Assembly (NCBI RefSeq): GCF_000725485.1
Contig: NZ_JOAG01000011.1
Location: 1 to 64,000, forward strand
Length of the DNA: 64,000 nt
DNA from: Nonomuraea candida
Lineage (GTDB): Bacteria > Actinomycetota > Actinomycetes > Streptosporangiales > Streptosporangiaceae
Reading direction: 5' to 3'
Shown here: one piece after another, positions 56,701-64,000 of the stretch
How positions within the stretch are numbered: position 1 is the stretch's first letter
How the letters are laid out: each line of letters starts with the position of its first letter
Notes under the pieces: generated by a model
The model's input: only the letters and a program-made list of their open reading frames with translations
Databases searched by the model: none
What the model was told of the DNA's origin: nothing
Position numbers and translations under genes: made by a program

Positions 56701-57272
56701 GCCGCGGCGGCGGTGGTCCTGGGCGCGGCGGCCCGGCCCGGCTCGGGGGCGGTCAGCGTGAAGTTGGGGATGATCCGCTCGACCAGGTCGAGCTCGGCCA
56801 GGGCGCCCAGGGTGCCGGGGGTGGCGCGTACCAGGAGCATGTTCTTCAGCCAGAACGTGTTGACCACCTGGTCGCCGCGCGAGCGCACGAACGCGGCCAC
56901 CGGGTCCTGCACGGGCGCGGCGCCCTCGCGCAGCGCCGCGCGCGCCTCGGCGGCGGAGCGGGCCGGCGGCGGGTCGTGCGGGGCGCGCAGCACGACGACG
57001 GCCTCAAGGGGGCCGCGCGCGCCCTTCATCCGCTCGGCGAGCTTGGCGTCGATCTTCGGCGGGTCGGCGTGCTCGGTGGTGGGTCCCGTGGTGGGCCCAG
57101 TGGTGAGCCCAGTATTGAGCAGGGTGGCGGGGCCGGACGTGGCGGCCCGCGCGGCGGCGGGGCTCGCGACCAGCATCCCGAAAGTCCCGATCGTCCCGGA
57201 GGTCATCAGTACGGCTGGTAAGACGGCTGCGAGCAGGCGTCGCCCAGCGGAACGGCGGGGGGACAGGGGCAT
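53775..57272 (-). CDS. Secreted S8 subtilisin-like protease with propeller and repeat domains
   Basis: 1,165 residues. AAGGAG precedes ATG 57272. Signal peptide (LLAAVLPAVLMTSGTIGTFG), a short 12-bp-repeat segment (GPTTGPTTE), an inhibitor-I9-like propeptide, then the S8 domain with VAVLDTGIDVTHPDLKG (Asp near 218), YHGTHVAGTIAGGDASG (His near 270) and NGTSMATPHVSGTVALML (Ser near 448). Next come carboxypeptidase-regulatory-like beta domains (GTVTDGRSRRPLAGVKIVRA), then about seven TolB/PD40-type propeller repeats built on DGRYVAFxS and LVPGDTNGRxDVFVRDR, and a C-terminal CARDB-like domain (LEVSPEVSRAGRVRVRALVK). A large secreted protease; the substrate is unknown. Confidence 0.9.
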   Translation of the reverse strand: MPLSPRRSAGRRLLAAVLPAVLMTSGTIGTFGMLVASPAAARAATSGPATLLNTGLTTGPTTGPTTEHADPPKIDAKLAERMKGARGPLEAVVVLRAPHDPPPARSAAEARAALREGAAPVQDPVAAFVRSRGDQVVNTFWLKNMLLVRATPGTLGALAELDLVERIIPNFTLTAPEPGRAAAPRTTAAAATTWGLAKIGADRVQDERGLTGKGVRVAVLDTGIDVTHPDLKGKLATADPADPKAPGGWIEFDANGKPVPSEPHDSSYHGTHVAGTIAGGDASGTRIGVAPGAELMAGLVIPGGRGTLAQVIAGMQWALAPYRADGTPAGEPADVVSMSLGAEGYADELIEPARNIYRAGAFPSFAIGNDCSPGGSGSPGNVYEAVAVGATDAADNVAGFSCGGVVKSGDWFAAPPEWPDSYVVPDVSAPGVDVVSAMPGGEYAALNGTSMATPHVSGTVALMLEARPGLAVDAAEEILAGTSVSDDRYGPRPNARYGQGRIDAYAAVAEAALTSGVRGTVTDGRSRRPLAGVKIVRADGRGTETGADGRFELRLPAGEHELTLSRFGYETAAKTVTVRADRLSDVRLELTRTRWSTISGRVTYEPTGATVPGATVTVLGVPDVLTGTTDRDGRYTIKDVPAGEHRISAHAAGVSRSDPVTVTVTRSRAAADVVLPRRPRTERVSLGPDGRQANNDAWWPELSGDGGVVVFASFATNLDDVEDTNGELDVFATDLRTRTTRRVSVPSGGGLADSFSLSPTVSGDGRYVGFNSGAANLVPGDTNGLSDAFVHDRRTGTTELLSVAPDGTPGDGLSGAPRFSADGRFAVFDSDAANLVPGDTNGRTDVFLRDRQSGTTERLSVARGGVQVDDSSREPTISADGRYVAFQSGADALTPGDANGVIDAYVLDRRSGTLTRLAAPYPDEETTGPVISADGTAVTFTNGVGLGELYVKRPFATGEARLVSVTPGGEPAGAMSFAPSITADGGRVAFYSDSPALVPGDTNGRNDVFVRDVAAGTTTRVSGGPRGEEGDGRAVLPSISDDGRYVAFESTSANLGEGDTNKRGDVFVHDLVAGPEALFTVSGLEVSPEVSRAGRVRVRALVKNVGERAGSYEAVLHVDGAEQGRRAVSLRPGRTERVTFELRGAQAGTHAVRLGPLTGEFTVKR

Positions 57273-57370
57273 GGTGCTCCTTCAATCAGGTGACCCAGAG
57301 GGCCATTCGTGCACCCAGAACGCTGACATCCTCCGATGTTTCCTGACAAGATCGGTTGCTGACGAGTTTC

Positions 57371-57382
57371 CGTCACGTGACG
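57371..57382. promoter_or_regulatory. 12-bp palindrome upstream of the TrmB/LuxR regulator
   Basis: CGTCACGTGACG is a perfect palindrome in the divergent region between the S8 protease and the regulator, 25 bp before the regulator start. It is a good candidate operator for that regulator. Confidence 0.5.
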
Positions 57383-57407
57383 TGAACCCGACACCCCGGA
57401 GGAGCGT

Positions 57408-58370
57408 GTGCTGGAGGCCATCGGACTCGGCCGTCAGGACGAGGAGGTGTACGCCGCGCTGGTCCGCCGCACCCAGGCGACCGTCGCCGAGATCGTCGCC
57501 GACTGCCATCTCCCCGCCCCGGTGGCGCGGCGCGTCGTGCACGGGCTCGTCACCCTCGGCCTGGCCACCCGGTCGTCCGGCCGCCCCGTCCGCTACGTCG
57601 CCGTCTCGCCCGACAGCGGCCTGGAGGCGATCCTGCGCGAGCGCGAGCGGGAGCTGGACGACGTCCGCGGCCACATCCGCGCGCTCATGGACGTCTACCG
57701 CGCCGGCACCCGCTTCGCCCACCCCGGCGAGCTGATCGAGGTCATCTCGGGCCGCGACGAGGTCAACCACCGGTGGGTGCGGATGCAGCAGGACACGCGG
57801 GTGCAGATGCGCGGCTTCGACCGCCCGCCGTACGCCGCGCCGCAGCAGCACACGGAGTCGAACACCGTCGAGCTCGACCTGCTCAGGACCGGGGTGAGAT
57901 ATCGCGTCATCTACGACACCAGCGTGCTGGAGCTGCCCGGCTGGCTGGACGACGTCACGGCCGGGGTGCAGCACGGGGAGCAGGCCAGGATCGCGGCCGT
58001 GCCGATGAAGCTGGGCATCTCCGACGACCGGCTGGCGATCATCCCGCTGCTGCGGCCGGGGGACGACGTGGTGTCGGCGTCGTACCTCATCCATCCGTCA
58101 CCGCTGCTGGACGCGCTGGTGGCGCTGTTCGAGGCGTTGTGGGAGCGCAGCGTGCCGGTGGGGGTGGCCGCGCCGGAGGGCGAGCTGACGCAGGACGAGG
58201 AGCGGCTGCTGACGCTGCTGGCCTCGGGGGCGACCGACAAGGCGGCCGGCCGGGCGCTCGGGTGGAGCGAGCGCACGGTGCAGCGGCACGTCACCAAGCT
58301 GATGCGGCGGCTGGGCGCGCAGACCCGCTTCCAGGTCGCCATGGAGGCCACCCGCCGCGGCTGGATCTGA
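57408..58370 (+). CDS. TrmB/LuxR-type transcriptional regulator
   Basis: 320 residues; GTG start with GGAGGA upstream. The N-terminal TrmB-like winged helix (AIGLGRQDEEVYAALVRRTQ; VAEIVADCHLPAPVARRVVH) is followed by a phospholipase-D-like sensor region and a C-terminal LuxR helix-turn-helix (LLASGATDKAAGRALGWSER, TVQRHVTKLMRRLGAQTRFQ). This fusion is common in actinomycetes, frequently divergent from a secreted S8 protease as here, so it probably controls that gene. Confidence 0.82.
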   Translation: MLEAIGLGRQDEEVYAALVRRTQATVAEIVADCHLPAPVARRVVHGLVTLGLATRSSGRPVRYVAVSPDSGLEAILRERERELDDVRGHIRALMDVYRAGTRFAHPGELIEVISGRDEVNHRWVRMQQDTRVQMRGFDRPPYAAPQQHTESNTVELDLLRTGVRYRVIYDTSVLELPGWLDDVTAGVQHGEQARIAAVPMKLGISDDRLAIIPLLRPGDDVVSASYLIHPSPLLDALVALFEALWERSVPVGVAAPEGELTQDEERLLTLLASGATDKAAGRALGWSERTVQRHVTKLMRRLGAQTRFQVAMEATRRGWI

Positions 58371-58378
58371 CGCGGCCC

Positions 58379-58390
58379 GGCCCCGGGGCC
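58379..58390. terminator. Short palindrome between convergent genes
   Basis: GGCCCCGGGGCC lies directly after the regulator stop and before the convergent dehydrogenase stop. It can form a strong though loop-poor stem; a terminator role is likely only by position. Confidence 0.35.
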
Positions 58391-58406
58391 TGCTGAGACG
58401 GGCGGG

Positions 58407-60089
58407 TCAGGGGCTGGTGCAGCGGTAGCCGGAGGGGAGGCCGCTGTCGCCGGCGGGCCGGGTGGCCTGGAAGCCGAACGAGACGCTCTGCCCCGGGGCC
58501 AGGGCGCCGTTGTGGCTGGTGCTCCGGGCCGTGACGGCCTGGCCCGCGCCGCTCAGCCCGGCGTTCCAGGAGCCGGTGACCTGGTGCCCGGGAGGCAGCG
58601 TGAACGTCACGGTCCAGCCGTTCAGCCTGGTCGTGCCGGTGTTGGTGACCGTGACGGGCTGGATCACGTAGCCGGTGCCCCACTGGGCCTGCGGCGTGGC
58701 CGTCACCGAGCAGGAGCCGCCCTGCGCGGCGGTGGTGGTGACCGTGATCGTGCCGGAGACGGGGGAGAGGTTGCCCGCGGCGTCGCGGGCGCGCACCTGA
58801 TAGCGGTAGGCGGTGCCCGCGGTCAGGCCCGTGTCGGTGTGCGAGGTGCCCGCCGACGTGCCGACCCGGGCGAACGCGCCGCCGGAGGCGCCCGGCGCGC
58901 GTAAGACGTCGTAGCCGGTCACGCCCACGTCGTCGGTCGAGCCGGTCCAGCTCAGCGTGGTCGTGGTGGCGGTCGTGCCCGAGGCGGTCAGGCCGGTCGG
59001 CGCGGTCGGCGGTTCGGTGTCGGAGCCCCCGCCGGCCGGCGGGACGCGGATGATCCGGTCGTCCTGCGCCACCGGGTTGCCCCGGCCGTCGCGGTTGCTG
59101 GTCGAGATCCAGAGCCGGCCGTCCGGCCCGGCCGCCACCGCGCGCAGCCGGCCGTAGGCGGAGCGCAGCTCGGCCACCGGGGTGCCGGCCGTGCCGTCGC
59201 CGTTCAGCGGCACCGCCCAGATCCGCTGCCCGCGCAGCGCCGCCGCGAACAGCGTGCCGTTGGCGTACGCCAGCCCGCTGGGTGAGGACTCCGCCGTCGT
59301 CCAGGTGACGACGGGGTTGCGGAAGGACGGGTCGGAGCAGGTGCCCTCGCAGGCCGGCCAGCCGTAGTTGCCGCCCGCGACGATCTGGTTGATCTCGTCC
59401 CAGGTGCTCTGGCCGAACTCGGTGGCGTACATCCGGCCCTGCCCGTCCCAGGCCAGGCCCTGCACGTTGCGGTGGCCGTAGCTCCAGACGCGGGAGCCGG
59501 CGAACGGGTTGCCCGCGGGGACGCCGCCGGTGGGCGTCATGCGCAGGATCTTGCCCGCCGGGCTGTTGAGGTTCTGGGCGTTGGCGGTGACGCCGGCGTC
59601 GCCGGTGGCGACGTAGAGCATGCCGTCGGGGCCGAACGCGATGCGGCCGCCGTCGTGGATCGCCGCGCTCGGCACCCCGGAGAAGATCACCGTCTGCGTC
59701 TGCGGGGCGGTGAGCTGGAATCTGACCAGCCGGTTGTCGCCGCTGGTGCTGGTGAAGTAGGCGTAGACCCAGCCGTCCTGCGCGTAGGTCGGCGAGACCG
59801 CGAGCCCCAGCAGCCCGCTCTCGCCCGAGGCGCTGACCCCGCTGACGGTGGCGACCTGCGTGGGCGCCTGGCCGGGCCGCACCCGCATGACGCGGCCCGT
59901 GTTGCGCTCGGAGACCAGCGCGTCGCCGTCGGGCAGGAACGCCATCGCCCACGGCACCTGCAGCCCCGTGACGGAGACCTCCGCCCTGGCGAAGTCGAAA
60001 CCGCCGGTCACCTGGGCGTGGGCCGGCGGGACGCCGAGGCCCACGGCGAGGAGGGTCAGGACCAGGGCCGGGATGAGACGGGCGCGCAT
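58407..60089 (-). CDS. Secreted PQQ-type sugar dehydrogenase with FnIII and CBM2 domains
   Basis: 560 residues; AGGAGA precedes ATG 60089. Signal peptide (LIPALVLTLLAVGLGVPPAHA) then a glucose/sorbosone dehydrogenase six-bladed propeller: VPWAMAFLPDGDALVSERNT, ASGESGLLGLAVSPTYAQDG, IAFGPDGMLYVATGDAG and GHRNVQGLAWD. Residues about 355-450 form a fibronectin type III domain (PTAPTGLTASG; YRYQVRARDAAGNLS). The C-terminal CBM2 has conserved Trp and Cys (VTNTGTTRLNGWTVTFTLPP; SGYRCTSP). It oxidises sugars outside the cell while bound to cellulose or chitin; whether PQQ is the cofactor is inferred from family. Confidence 0.88.
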   Translation of the reverse strand: MRARLIPALVLTLLAVGLGVPPAHAQVTGGFDFARAEVSVTGLQVPWAMAFLPDGDALVSERNTGRVMRVRPGQAPTQVATVSGVSASGESGLLGLAVSPTYAQDGWVYAYFTSTSGDNRLVRFQLTAPQTQTVIFSGVPSAAIHDGGRIAFGPDGMLYVATGDAGVTANAQNLNSPAGKILRMTPTGGVPAGNPFAGSRVWSYGHRNVQGLAWDGQGRMYATEFGQSTWDEINQIVAGGNYGWPACEGTCSDPSFRNPVVTWTTAESSPSGLAYANGTLFAAALRGQRIWAVPLNGDGTAGTPVAELRSAYGRLRAVAAGPDGRLWISTSNRDGRGNPVAQDDRIIRVPPAGGGSDTEPPTAPTGLTASGTTATTTTLSWTGSTDDVGVTGYDVLRAPGASGGAFARVGTSAGTSHTDTGLTAGTAYRYQVRARDAAGNLSPVSGTITVTTTAAQGGSCSVTATPQAQWGTGYVIQPVTVTNTGTTRLNGWTVTFTLPPGHQVTGSWNAGLSGAGQAVTARSTSHNGALAPGQSVSFGFQATRPAGDSGLPSGYRCTSP

Positions 60090-60220
60090 GACAATCTCCT
60101 TGACCGGAGGGTTGCCAGCACCGTAGGCATCATGGCGACCGGATCTCAACCCCGCCCGCCCCGCGAATCCGGCCGATCTGCTGAGACGGCCGGCCCGCCG
60201 GTGAAACTTTCAGGGGCGCC

Positions 60221-61045
60221 TCAGGCGTCGCGCAGGCCCGCGAACAGGTCTTCCTCGTGCTTCGGCGTGTCCACCTTGCTCAGCACCCGCTCGAACGCCT
60301 CGTGGGAGAACGCCTGCTGCTGCGCCTCCTCCGGCATGCGCAGCAGGAAGATGTTCTCCCCCTGGCTCTCGTGCGCCCGCAGGGCCTTGAGCTTGCGCTC
60401 GGTGTAGGCGGTGACGTCGACGATGCTGGTGACGCGCTCGTCGGGGGTGCCGAAGTCGTCGGAGGGCTCGAAGCCCAGGTCGGCGCCGTGCTCGCGCATC
60501 AGCTCGAACATGCGCTTGATCGCCGAGCGGGGGATGGCCGTGTAGTAGAGCTTGTCGGGGATGCCCGTGCGCTCGGTGGCGGCCACGGTGATGCGGTGGG
60601 TCTGCACGTGGTCGGGGTGGCCGTAACCGCCGCCGCCCGTCTCGTCGTAGGTCACCACGACCTGCGGCCGGTAGTGCTCCATCAGCGCGGCCAGCCTGGC
60701 GGCGGCCGTCTCGACCGGGACGTTGGCGAACGCGTCGGGGTGGCCGTTGCCGTCCCAGCCGTCCATCCCCGAGTCGCGGTAGCCGAGCAGCTCCAGATGG
60801 TCGATGCCCAGGTGGGCCACCGACTCGCGCAGCTCGCCCAGCCGCCGCTCGGCCACCGCCGCGTCGTCGTGGCCGGGCTCGCCCGGCTTGACGCCGCCCA
60901 GGTCGTCGCCCTGCTCGCCGTTGGTGCAGGTCACCAGGACGGTGCGGATGCCCTCCTCGGTGTAGCGGGCCAGGATGCCGCCGGTGCTCAGGCATTCGTC
61001 GTCGGGGTGGGCGTGCACGACCATCAAGGTGAGTTGCCGATCCAT
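60221..61045 (-). CDS. mca: Mycothiol S-conjugate amidase
   Basis: 274 residues of the PIG-L/LmbE family; ATG at 61045 gives the usual start MDRQLTLMVVHAHPDDECLS with the zinc-binding HPDDE. Further family blocks: CTNGEQGDDLGGVKPGE, HLELLGYRDSGMDGWDGNG and DETGGGGYGHPDHVQTHRIT with the third zinc ligand. These phrases, particularly the long GYRDSGM block, distinguish Mca from the deacetylase MshB. It splits mycothiol conjugates of electrophiles and drugs. Confidence 0.88.
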   Translation of the reverse strand: MDRQLTLMVVHAHPDDECLSTGGILARYTEEGIRTVLVTCTNGEQGDDLGGVKPGEPGHDDAAVAERRLGELRESVAHLGIDHLELLGYRDSGMDGWDGNGHPDAFANVPVETAAARLAALMEHYRPQVVVTYDETGGGGYGHPDHVQTHRITVAATERTGIPDKLYYTAIPRSAIKRMFELMREHGADLGFEPSDDFGTPDERVTSIVDVTAYTERKLKALRAHESQGENIFLLRMPEEAQQQAFSHEAFERVLSKVDTPKHEEDLFAGLRDA

Positions 61046-61110
61046 GAATGAAGACCCTACCCGGCGCCCCCGACAGATCGGCGTGGCGCCCGCGCCCCTC
61101 ACGACCGGAC

Positions 61111-61160
61111 GGCTCGGGCTGGTCGGGTGGCTCGGGCTGGTCGGGCGGCTCGGGGCCGGC
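61111..61160. repeat. 18-bp tandem repeat downstream of the TTC38-like gene
   Basis: Two full 18-bp units (GGCTCGGGCTGGTCGGGT and near copy) and a partial third fill the gap between the TTC38-like gene's stop and the mca start. Confidence 0.75.
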
Positions 61161-62551
61161 TATCCGGACCGGGCCAGCTCGCCCGCCCGGGCGCGGGCGA
61201 GGGCCGCCGCCGCGCCGTCGCCGAGGGCGTCGGCCAGCGACGCCTGCTTGAGCCAGTTGTACGGGCTGCACGGCCGCACCCAGATCCGCTCGCTCACCAG
61301 CACCCTGGCCAGGTCGTGCCGCCCGGCCCGCAGCGCGGACTCCAGCAGCGTGCGCTGCACGGCGTCGCGCTGCGCGTGGCTGCCGCCGAACGCGTTGACC
61401 CGGTGCCTGATCGGATGGAGCAGGTCCACCACCGCCTCGTGGTCGCCGCGCCCGAACGCCGTGATCGCCCGGCACACCGGCAGCCCCACCCGCAGCGTCA
61501 TGTCGTGGTTGGTCACCCCGGGCCGCGGCCGGGCCGCGTACGCCTCCCGCTCCGCGACCAGCTTCTCCGCCGCGCCGATGCGCCCGGCCCCGACGTAGGA
61601 CATCACCGCGTGCATGTCGTTGAAGGCGTAGAACGGCTCGGCGACCAGGGGCGGCCACGCGTCGGCCAGCGCCCGCCAGCGTTCGTGCTGGTCGGAGCCC
61701 TCCAGGTGGAGCCGCCAGAGCAGCGCGGCGGCGTCGAGCAGCTCCATGCACGACCGCCCGCCCGCCAGCGCCGCGTCGTAGATCGCCAGCACGCGCGGCA
61801 CGTCGCCGGTCTCCAGCGCGTACAGGCAGTAGTGCCACCAGTTGTGCACGTTGAAGAACGTGCCCTCCGACCAGTCGCGCACCCGCGCGTCGAGGTAGCG
61901 CAGGCCGTCGCCGAAGCGGCCCTGCATCTCGTAGGTGTGCACCACCGCGTGGATGCCCCACACGTCGCGCGGGTTCAGCTCCACCGCGCGCAGCCCGACC
62001 TCCTCCGACCGGTCGTAGTGGCCGGCCTCCTCCAGGCCGAAGGCGTACATGCCGAGCAGGTGCCCGAAGTGCGGGTCGTCCTCGCGCCAGGCGTTCAGGG
62101 CCCCGCCGATCCGGTCGCGGAGCATGCGCGCGTCGCCGGTGAAGAAGTCGACCTGGTGCCCGGCGGCCAGCGCCAGGGCGTCGCGCGGGTACGCGACGGC
62201 GATCTCGGCGAGCAGCGCCCCGCAGGTCAGGAAGTCGCCGCCGAGCAGCGCCCGCACGGCCGCCAGGTGCGCCCGCTCGCGGGGCGGCAGCGCGCTCTCG
62301 TCGGTCCCGCGCAGGAACGCGCCGAACCGGGCCCGCGCCGCCCGCGCGTCCTCGGCCTCCGTGGTCAGCAGCCCCAGGTAGGCCGACAGGACGTTGCCCA
62401 TCGGGAAGCCGGGCGACTCCGCCAGCGCGGCGGCCGCCTCGGTGTCGACCTCGGCCCGGAAGTGCAGCAGGGCGTCGATCGCCCGGTCGTAGTGCCGGAC
62501 CGCGGCGGCGCTCGCGCCGGTCATCGCCAGTCCGTGCTGGTCGTGACTCAC
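61160..62551 (-). CDS. TTC38-like tetratricopeptide-type protein
   Basis: 463 residues from a GTG at 62551 (VSHDQHGLAMTGASAAAVRHYDRAID), which matches the family N-terminus better than the internal ATG at 62524. Helical repeats throughout: ALALAAGHQVDFFTGDA, HFGHLLGMYAFGLEEAGHYD, VWGIHAVVHTYEMQGRFGDG and FFNVHNWWHYCLYALETGD. These are hallmarks of the TTC38 family, found in bacteria and animals, with unknown biochemical role. No signal peptide or membrane span. Confidence 0.8.
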   Translation of the reverse strand: MSHDQHGLAMTGASAAAVRHYDRAIDALLHFRAEVDTEAAAALAESPGFPMGNVLSAYLGLLTTEAEDARAARARFGAFLRGTDESALPPRERAHLAAVRALLGGDFLTCGALLAEIAVAYPRDALALAAGHQVDFFTGDARMLRDRIGGALNAWREDDPHFGHLLGMYAFGLEEAGHYDRSEEVGLRAVELNPRDVWGIHAVVHTYEMQGRFGDGLRYLDARVRDWSEGTFFNVHNWWHYCLYALETGDVPRVLAIYDAALAGGRSCMELLDAAALLWRLHLEGSDQHERWRALADAWPPLVAEPFYAFNDMHAVMSYVGAGRIGAAEKLVAEREAYAARPRPGVTNHDMTLRVGLPVCRAITAFGRGDHEAVVDLLHPIRHRVNAFGGSHAQRDAVQRTLLESALRAGRHDLARVLVSERIWVRPCSPYNWLKQASLADALGDGAAAALARARAGELARSG

Positions 62552-62686
62552 TGACTCACTGTAACCAGGGACGTCCTTCCCGGCGGGCGTAACCGGGGAC
62601 GTCGTGCCTGGCAGCGCGGTGCCGACGCCTAGAGCCGGGAATTGCGGGCACTCGGAGTTCTCCGGGAAGACCCCTTGGAGGAAACG

Positions 62687-63508
62687 GTGAATACTGCCCA
62701 ACAGGCGGGATACGAGGCGAAGGCCGCGACGCGGCGGGCGACCCGCAGCCGTCCGATGGCCGTGCTGACCAGGGTCGGCCTGGCGTGCCGGGGCGTGCTG
62801 TACGCGCTGATCGGCGTGGTGGCCCTGCAGATCGGCCTCGGCCAGGGCGCGGGCGGGGAGGCCGACAAGGCCGGCGCCATCACCACGCTGGCCGGGCTGC
62901 CGTTCGGCCAGGCGCTGTTGTGGATCATGGTGGCGGGCTTCACGGCGCTGGCGCTGTGGCAGGCGTCCGAGGCGCTGCTCGGCGGCGGGAAGGCGCTGGA
63001 CAGGGCCGAGTCCGCCGCGCGGACCGTCGTGTACGTCCTGATCGTCTACACGCTGTGGAGCGTGATCACCTCCGGCGAGGCCACCTCCGACGACCAGAAG
63101 TCGCAGGACATCACGGGCAAGCTGCTCGACCTGCCGGGCGGCCCGCTGATCGTGGGCGCGGTCGGGCTCGGCCTGGCCGCGCTCGGCGTCTACTGGGTGC
63201 ACCGGGGCGTCACGAAGGGCTTCAGGGAGGAGCTCGACACCGGGCGCATGTCGCCGCGCGCCGCCACGGCCATGGACCGGCTCGGCGTCGGCGGGTACGT
63301 GGCCCGCGGGGCGATCGCCGGGCTGGCCGGCATCTTCGTCGGCTACGCGGCGATCACCCACGACGCGGACAAGGCGGGCGGCATCGACGCGACCCTCAGG
63401 CAGTTCGCCGAGACGCCCGCCGGGCCCTGGCTGCTCGTGGTGGTGGCGCTGGGAGTGCTGCTGTTCGCCGGCTACTGCTTCGGCGAGGCCCGCTGGCGCC
63501 GTACCTGA
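62687..63508 (+). CDS. DUF1206 six-span membrane protein
   Basis: 273 residues; GTG at 62687 follows a strong GGAGGAAA. Three related hydrophobic hairpins, each about 70-80 residues, start with VLTRVGLACRGVLYALIGVV, RTVVYVLIVYTLWSV and GYVARGAIAGLAGIFVGYAA; this is the DUF1206 repeat. The function is unknown. A possible earlier GTG at 62642 lies upstream of the ribosome-binding site and was rejected. Confidence 0.82.
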   Translation: MNTAQQAGYEAKAATRRATRSRPMAVLTRVGLACRGVLYALIGVVALQIGLGQGAGGEADKAGAITTLAGLPFGQALLWIMVAGFTALALWQASEALLGGGKALDRAESAARTVVYVLIVYTLWSVITSGEATSDDQKSQDITGKLLDLPGGPLIVGAVGLGLAALGVYWVHRGVTKGFREELDTGRMSPRAATAMDRLGVGGYVARGAIAGLAGIFVGYAAITHDADKAGGIDATLRQFAETPAGPWLLVVVALGVLLFAGYCFGEARWRRT

Positions 63509-63536
63509 CGGGCCGGCGCGAGCGAGCGCGGACCTG

Positions 63537-63613
63537 ACGACTCAGCGCGCGTGCGCGGCCACGACTCAGCGCGCGTGCGCGGCCACGACTCAGCGCGCGT
63601 GCGCGGCCACGAC
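63537..63613. repeat. 24-bp tandem copies of the GDPD gene 3' end
   Basis: Three full units of 24 bp (starts 63537, 63561, 63585; core CGCGCGTGCGCGGCC) and the first bases of a fourth. On the minus strand the third unit encodes the gene's last residues (VVAAHAR) and stop; the two others repeat this end, with the stop, in non-coding DNA. Confidence 0.92.
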
Positions 63614-64000
63614 GGCCCGGCCCATGGCCGGGTCGTCGCAGAACGCGCCGTCCACGCCCAGGTCGAGCAGGCGCGACAGCCAGCCCATCACGTTCCCCGC
63701 CGCCCGCGGGTAGGCGGGGCTCGCCGGGTCCCCCATCCGGTGGTCGGCGGGAAGCTGGGAGTTCTCGTTGCGGATCGTCCACACGTGCACGTCGAGCCCG
63801 CGGCGGTGGGCGTCGGCCACGAGCCGGGTCGGCCGGGTGGTCGCGCCGGAGGCGTCCACGGGCACCACGCGCCGGGTGTCCACGCCGATCCCGTCCGCGT
63901 AGCGCGCGACCTCGCGCAGCCCCTCCGGCGTCACCATGTCGTCATAGGTGCGCGTGCTGCCCGCGGCCACCCAGTCGTAGGGCGCGCCGCCGGACGTGAT
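63590..64000 (-). CDS. Glycerophosphodiester phosphodiesterase, C-terminal part
   Basis: The last 136 residues of a GDPD-type TIM-barrel enzyme; the N-terminal part is beyond the right edge. Recognisable late barrel motifs: VADAHRRGLDVHVWTIRNEN and LLDLGVDGAFCDDPAMGR. The sequence SQLPADHRMG after the WTIRNEN strand is typical of secreted bacterial members. It hydrolyses glycerophosphodiesters to glycerol-3-phosphate and an alcohol. The N-terminal catalytic His residues are not in view. Confidence 0.82.
   Translation of the reverse strand: MTSGGAPYDWVAAGSTRTYDDMVTPEGLREVARYADGIGVDTRRVVPVDASGATTRPTRLVADAHRRGLDVHVWTIRNENSQLPADHRMGDPASPAYPRAAGNVMGWLSRLLDLGVDGAFCDDPAMGRAVVAAHAR

Noticed and set aside
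62642..62686. Earlier GTG start for the DUF1206 gene
   Set aside because: It lies upstream of a strong GGAGGAAA site that serves the GTG at 62687, whose product matches the family N-terminus.

Overview
The window is chromosomal DNA from a high-G+C actinomycete. The evidence is strong G/C bias at third codon positions, many GTG starts, ATGA/GTGA gene overlaps, a mycothiol S-conjugate amidase, a Nur-type nickel operator and many actinobacterial protein families. A Streptosporangiaceae member such as Nonomuraea is a reasonable guess, but no taxonomic marker is present. I see no rRNA, tRNA, transposase, phage gene or CRISPR array.

Layout. 1-1332: 5' part of a poly-HAMP signalling protein (minus). 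1519-6732: nickel/peptide ABC transporter operon (nikABCDE type) behind a Nur-box-like site. 6847-11716: STAS protein, DHA2 exporter, ArsR regulator, quinone oxidoreductase, TetR regulator and CBS-domain protein. 11903-13907: KtrAB-type potassium uptake. 14205-15202: a 5'-truncated NADAR gene facing a KptA-like RNA 2'-phosphotransferase. 15491-18643: a large FAD/Fe-S oxidoreductase. 18723-23294 (minus): ackA-like kinase, erythromycin-esterase-like protein and RecD2-like helicase in one tight run. 23390-26873: three-subunit molybdenum hydroxylase of the PaoABC type. 27453-33842 (minus): complete Mrp/Mnh cation/proton antiporter. 34116-39348: secreted S33 peptidase, a small acidic protein, fur-katG and an SRPBCC protein. 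39483-47717: a complete four-gene Wadjet (JetABCD) plasmid-defence operon of the TIGR02677-02680 branch. 47857-53562: rhamnose/AI-2-type sugar ABC operon with twin LacI-type operators, facing a PfkB kinase. 53775-64000: S8 protease with its probable regulator, a sugar dehydrogenase with a cellulose-binding domain, mycothiol amidase, TTC38-like protein, DUF1206 membrane protein and a truncated glycerophosphodiester phosphodiesterase.

The most unusual property is not a single gene. At five gene ends (6710, 11189, 14521, 34025, 63537) the 3' end of a gene, stop codon included, is repeated in tandem into the downstream DNA; three of the five have a period of about 41 bp, the others 49 and 24 bp. 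A second class of short tandem repeats (12, 15 or 18 bp, so in frame) expands variable loops in many proteins, including NikD, the FAD oxidase and PfkB. Other points of interest are a 15-codon mini-ORF that appears to relay translational coupling between mnhF and mnhG, and an MnhC with a coiled-coil tail of about 160 residues not usual in that family.

All functional calls rest on recognising motifs by eye; no database search was run.
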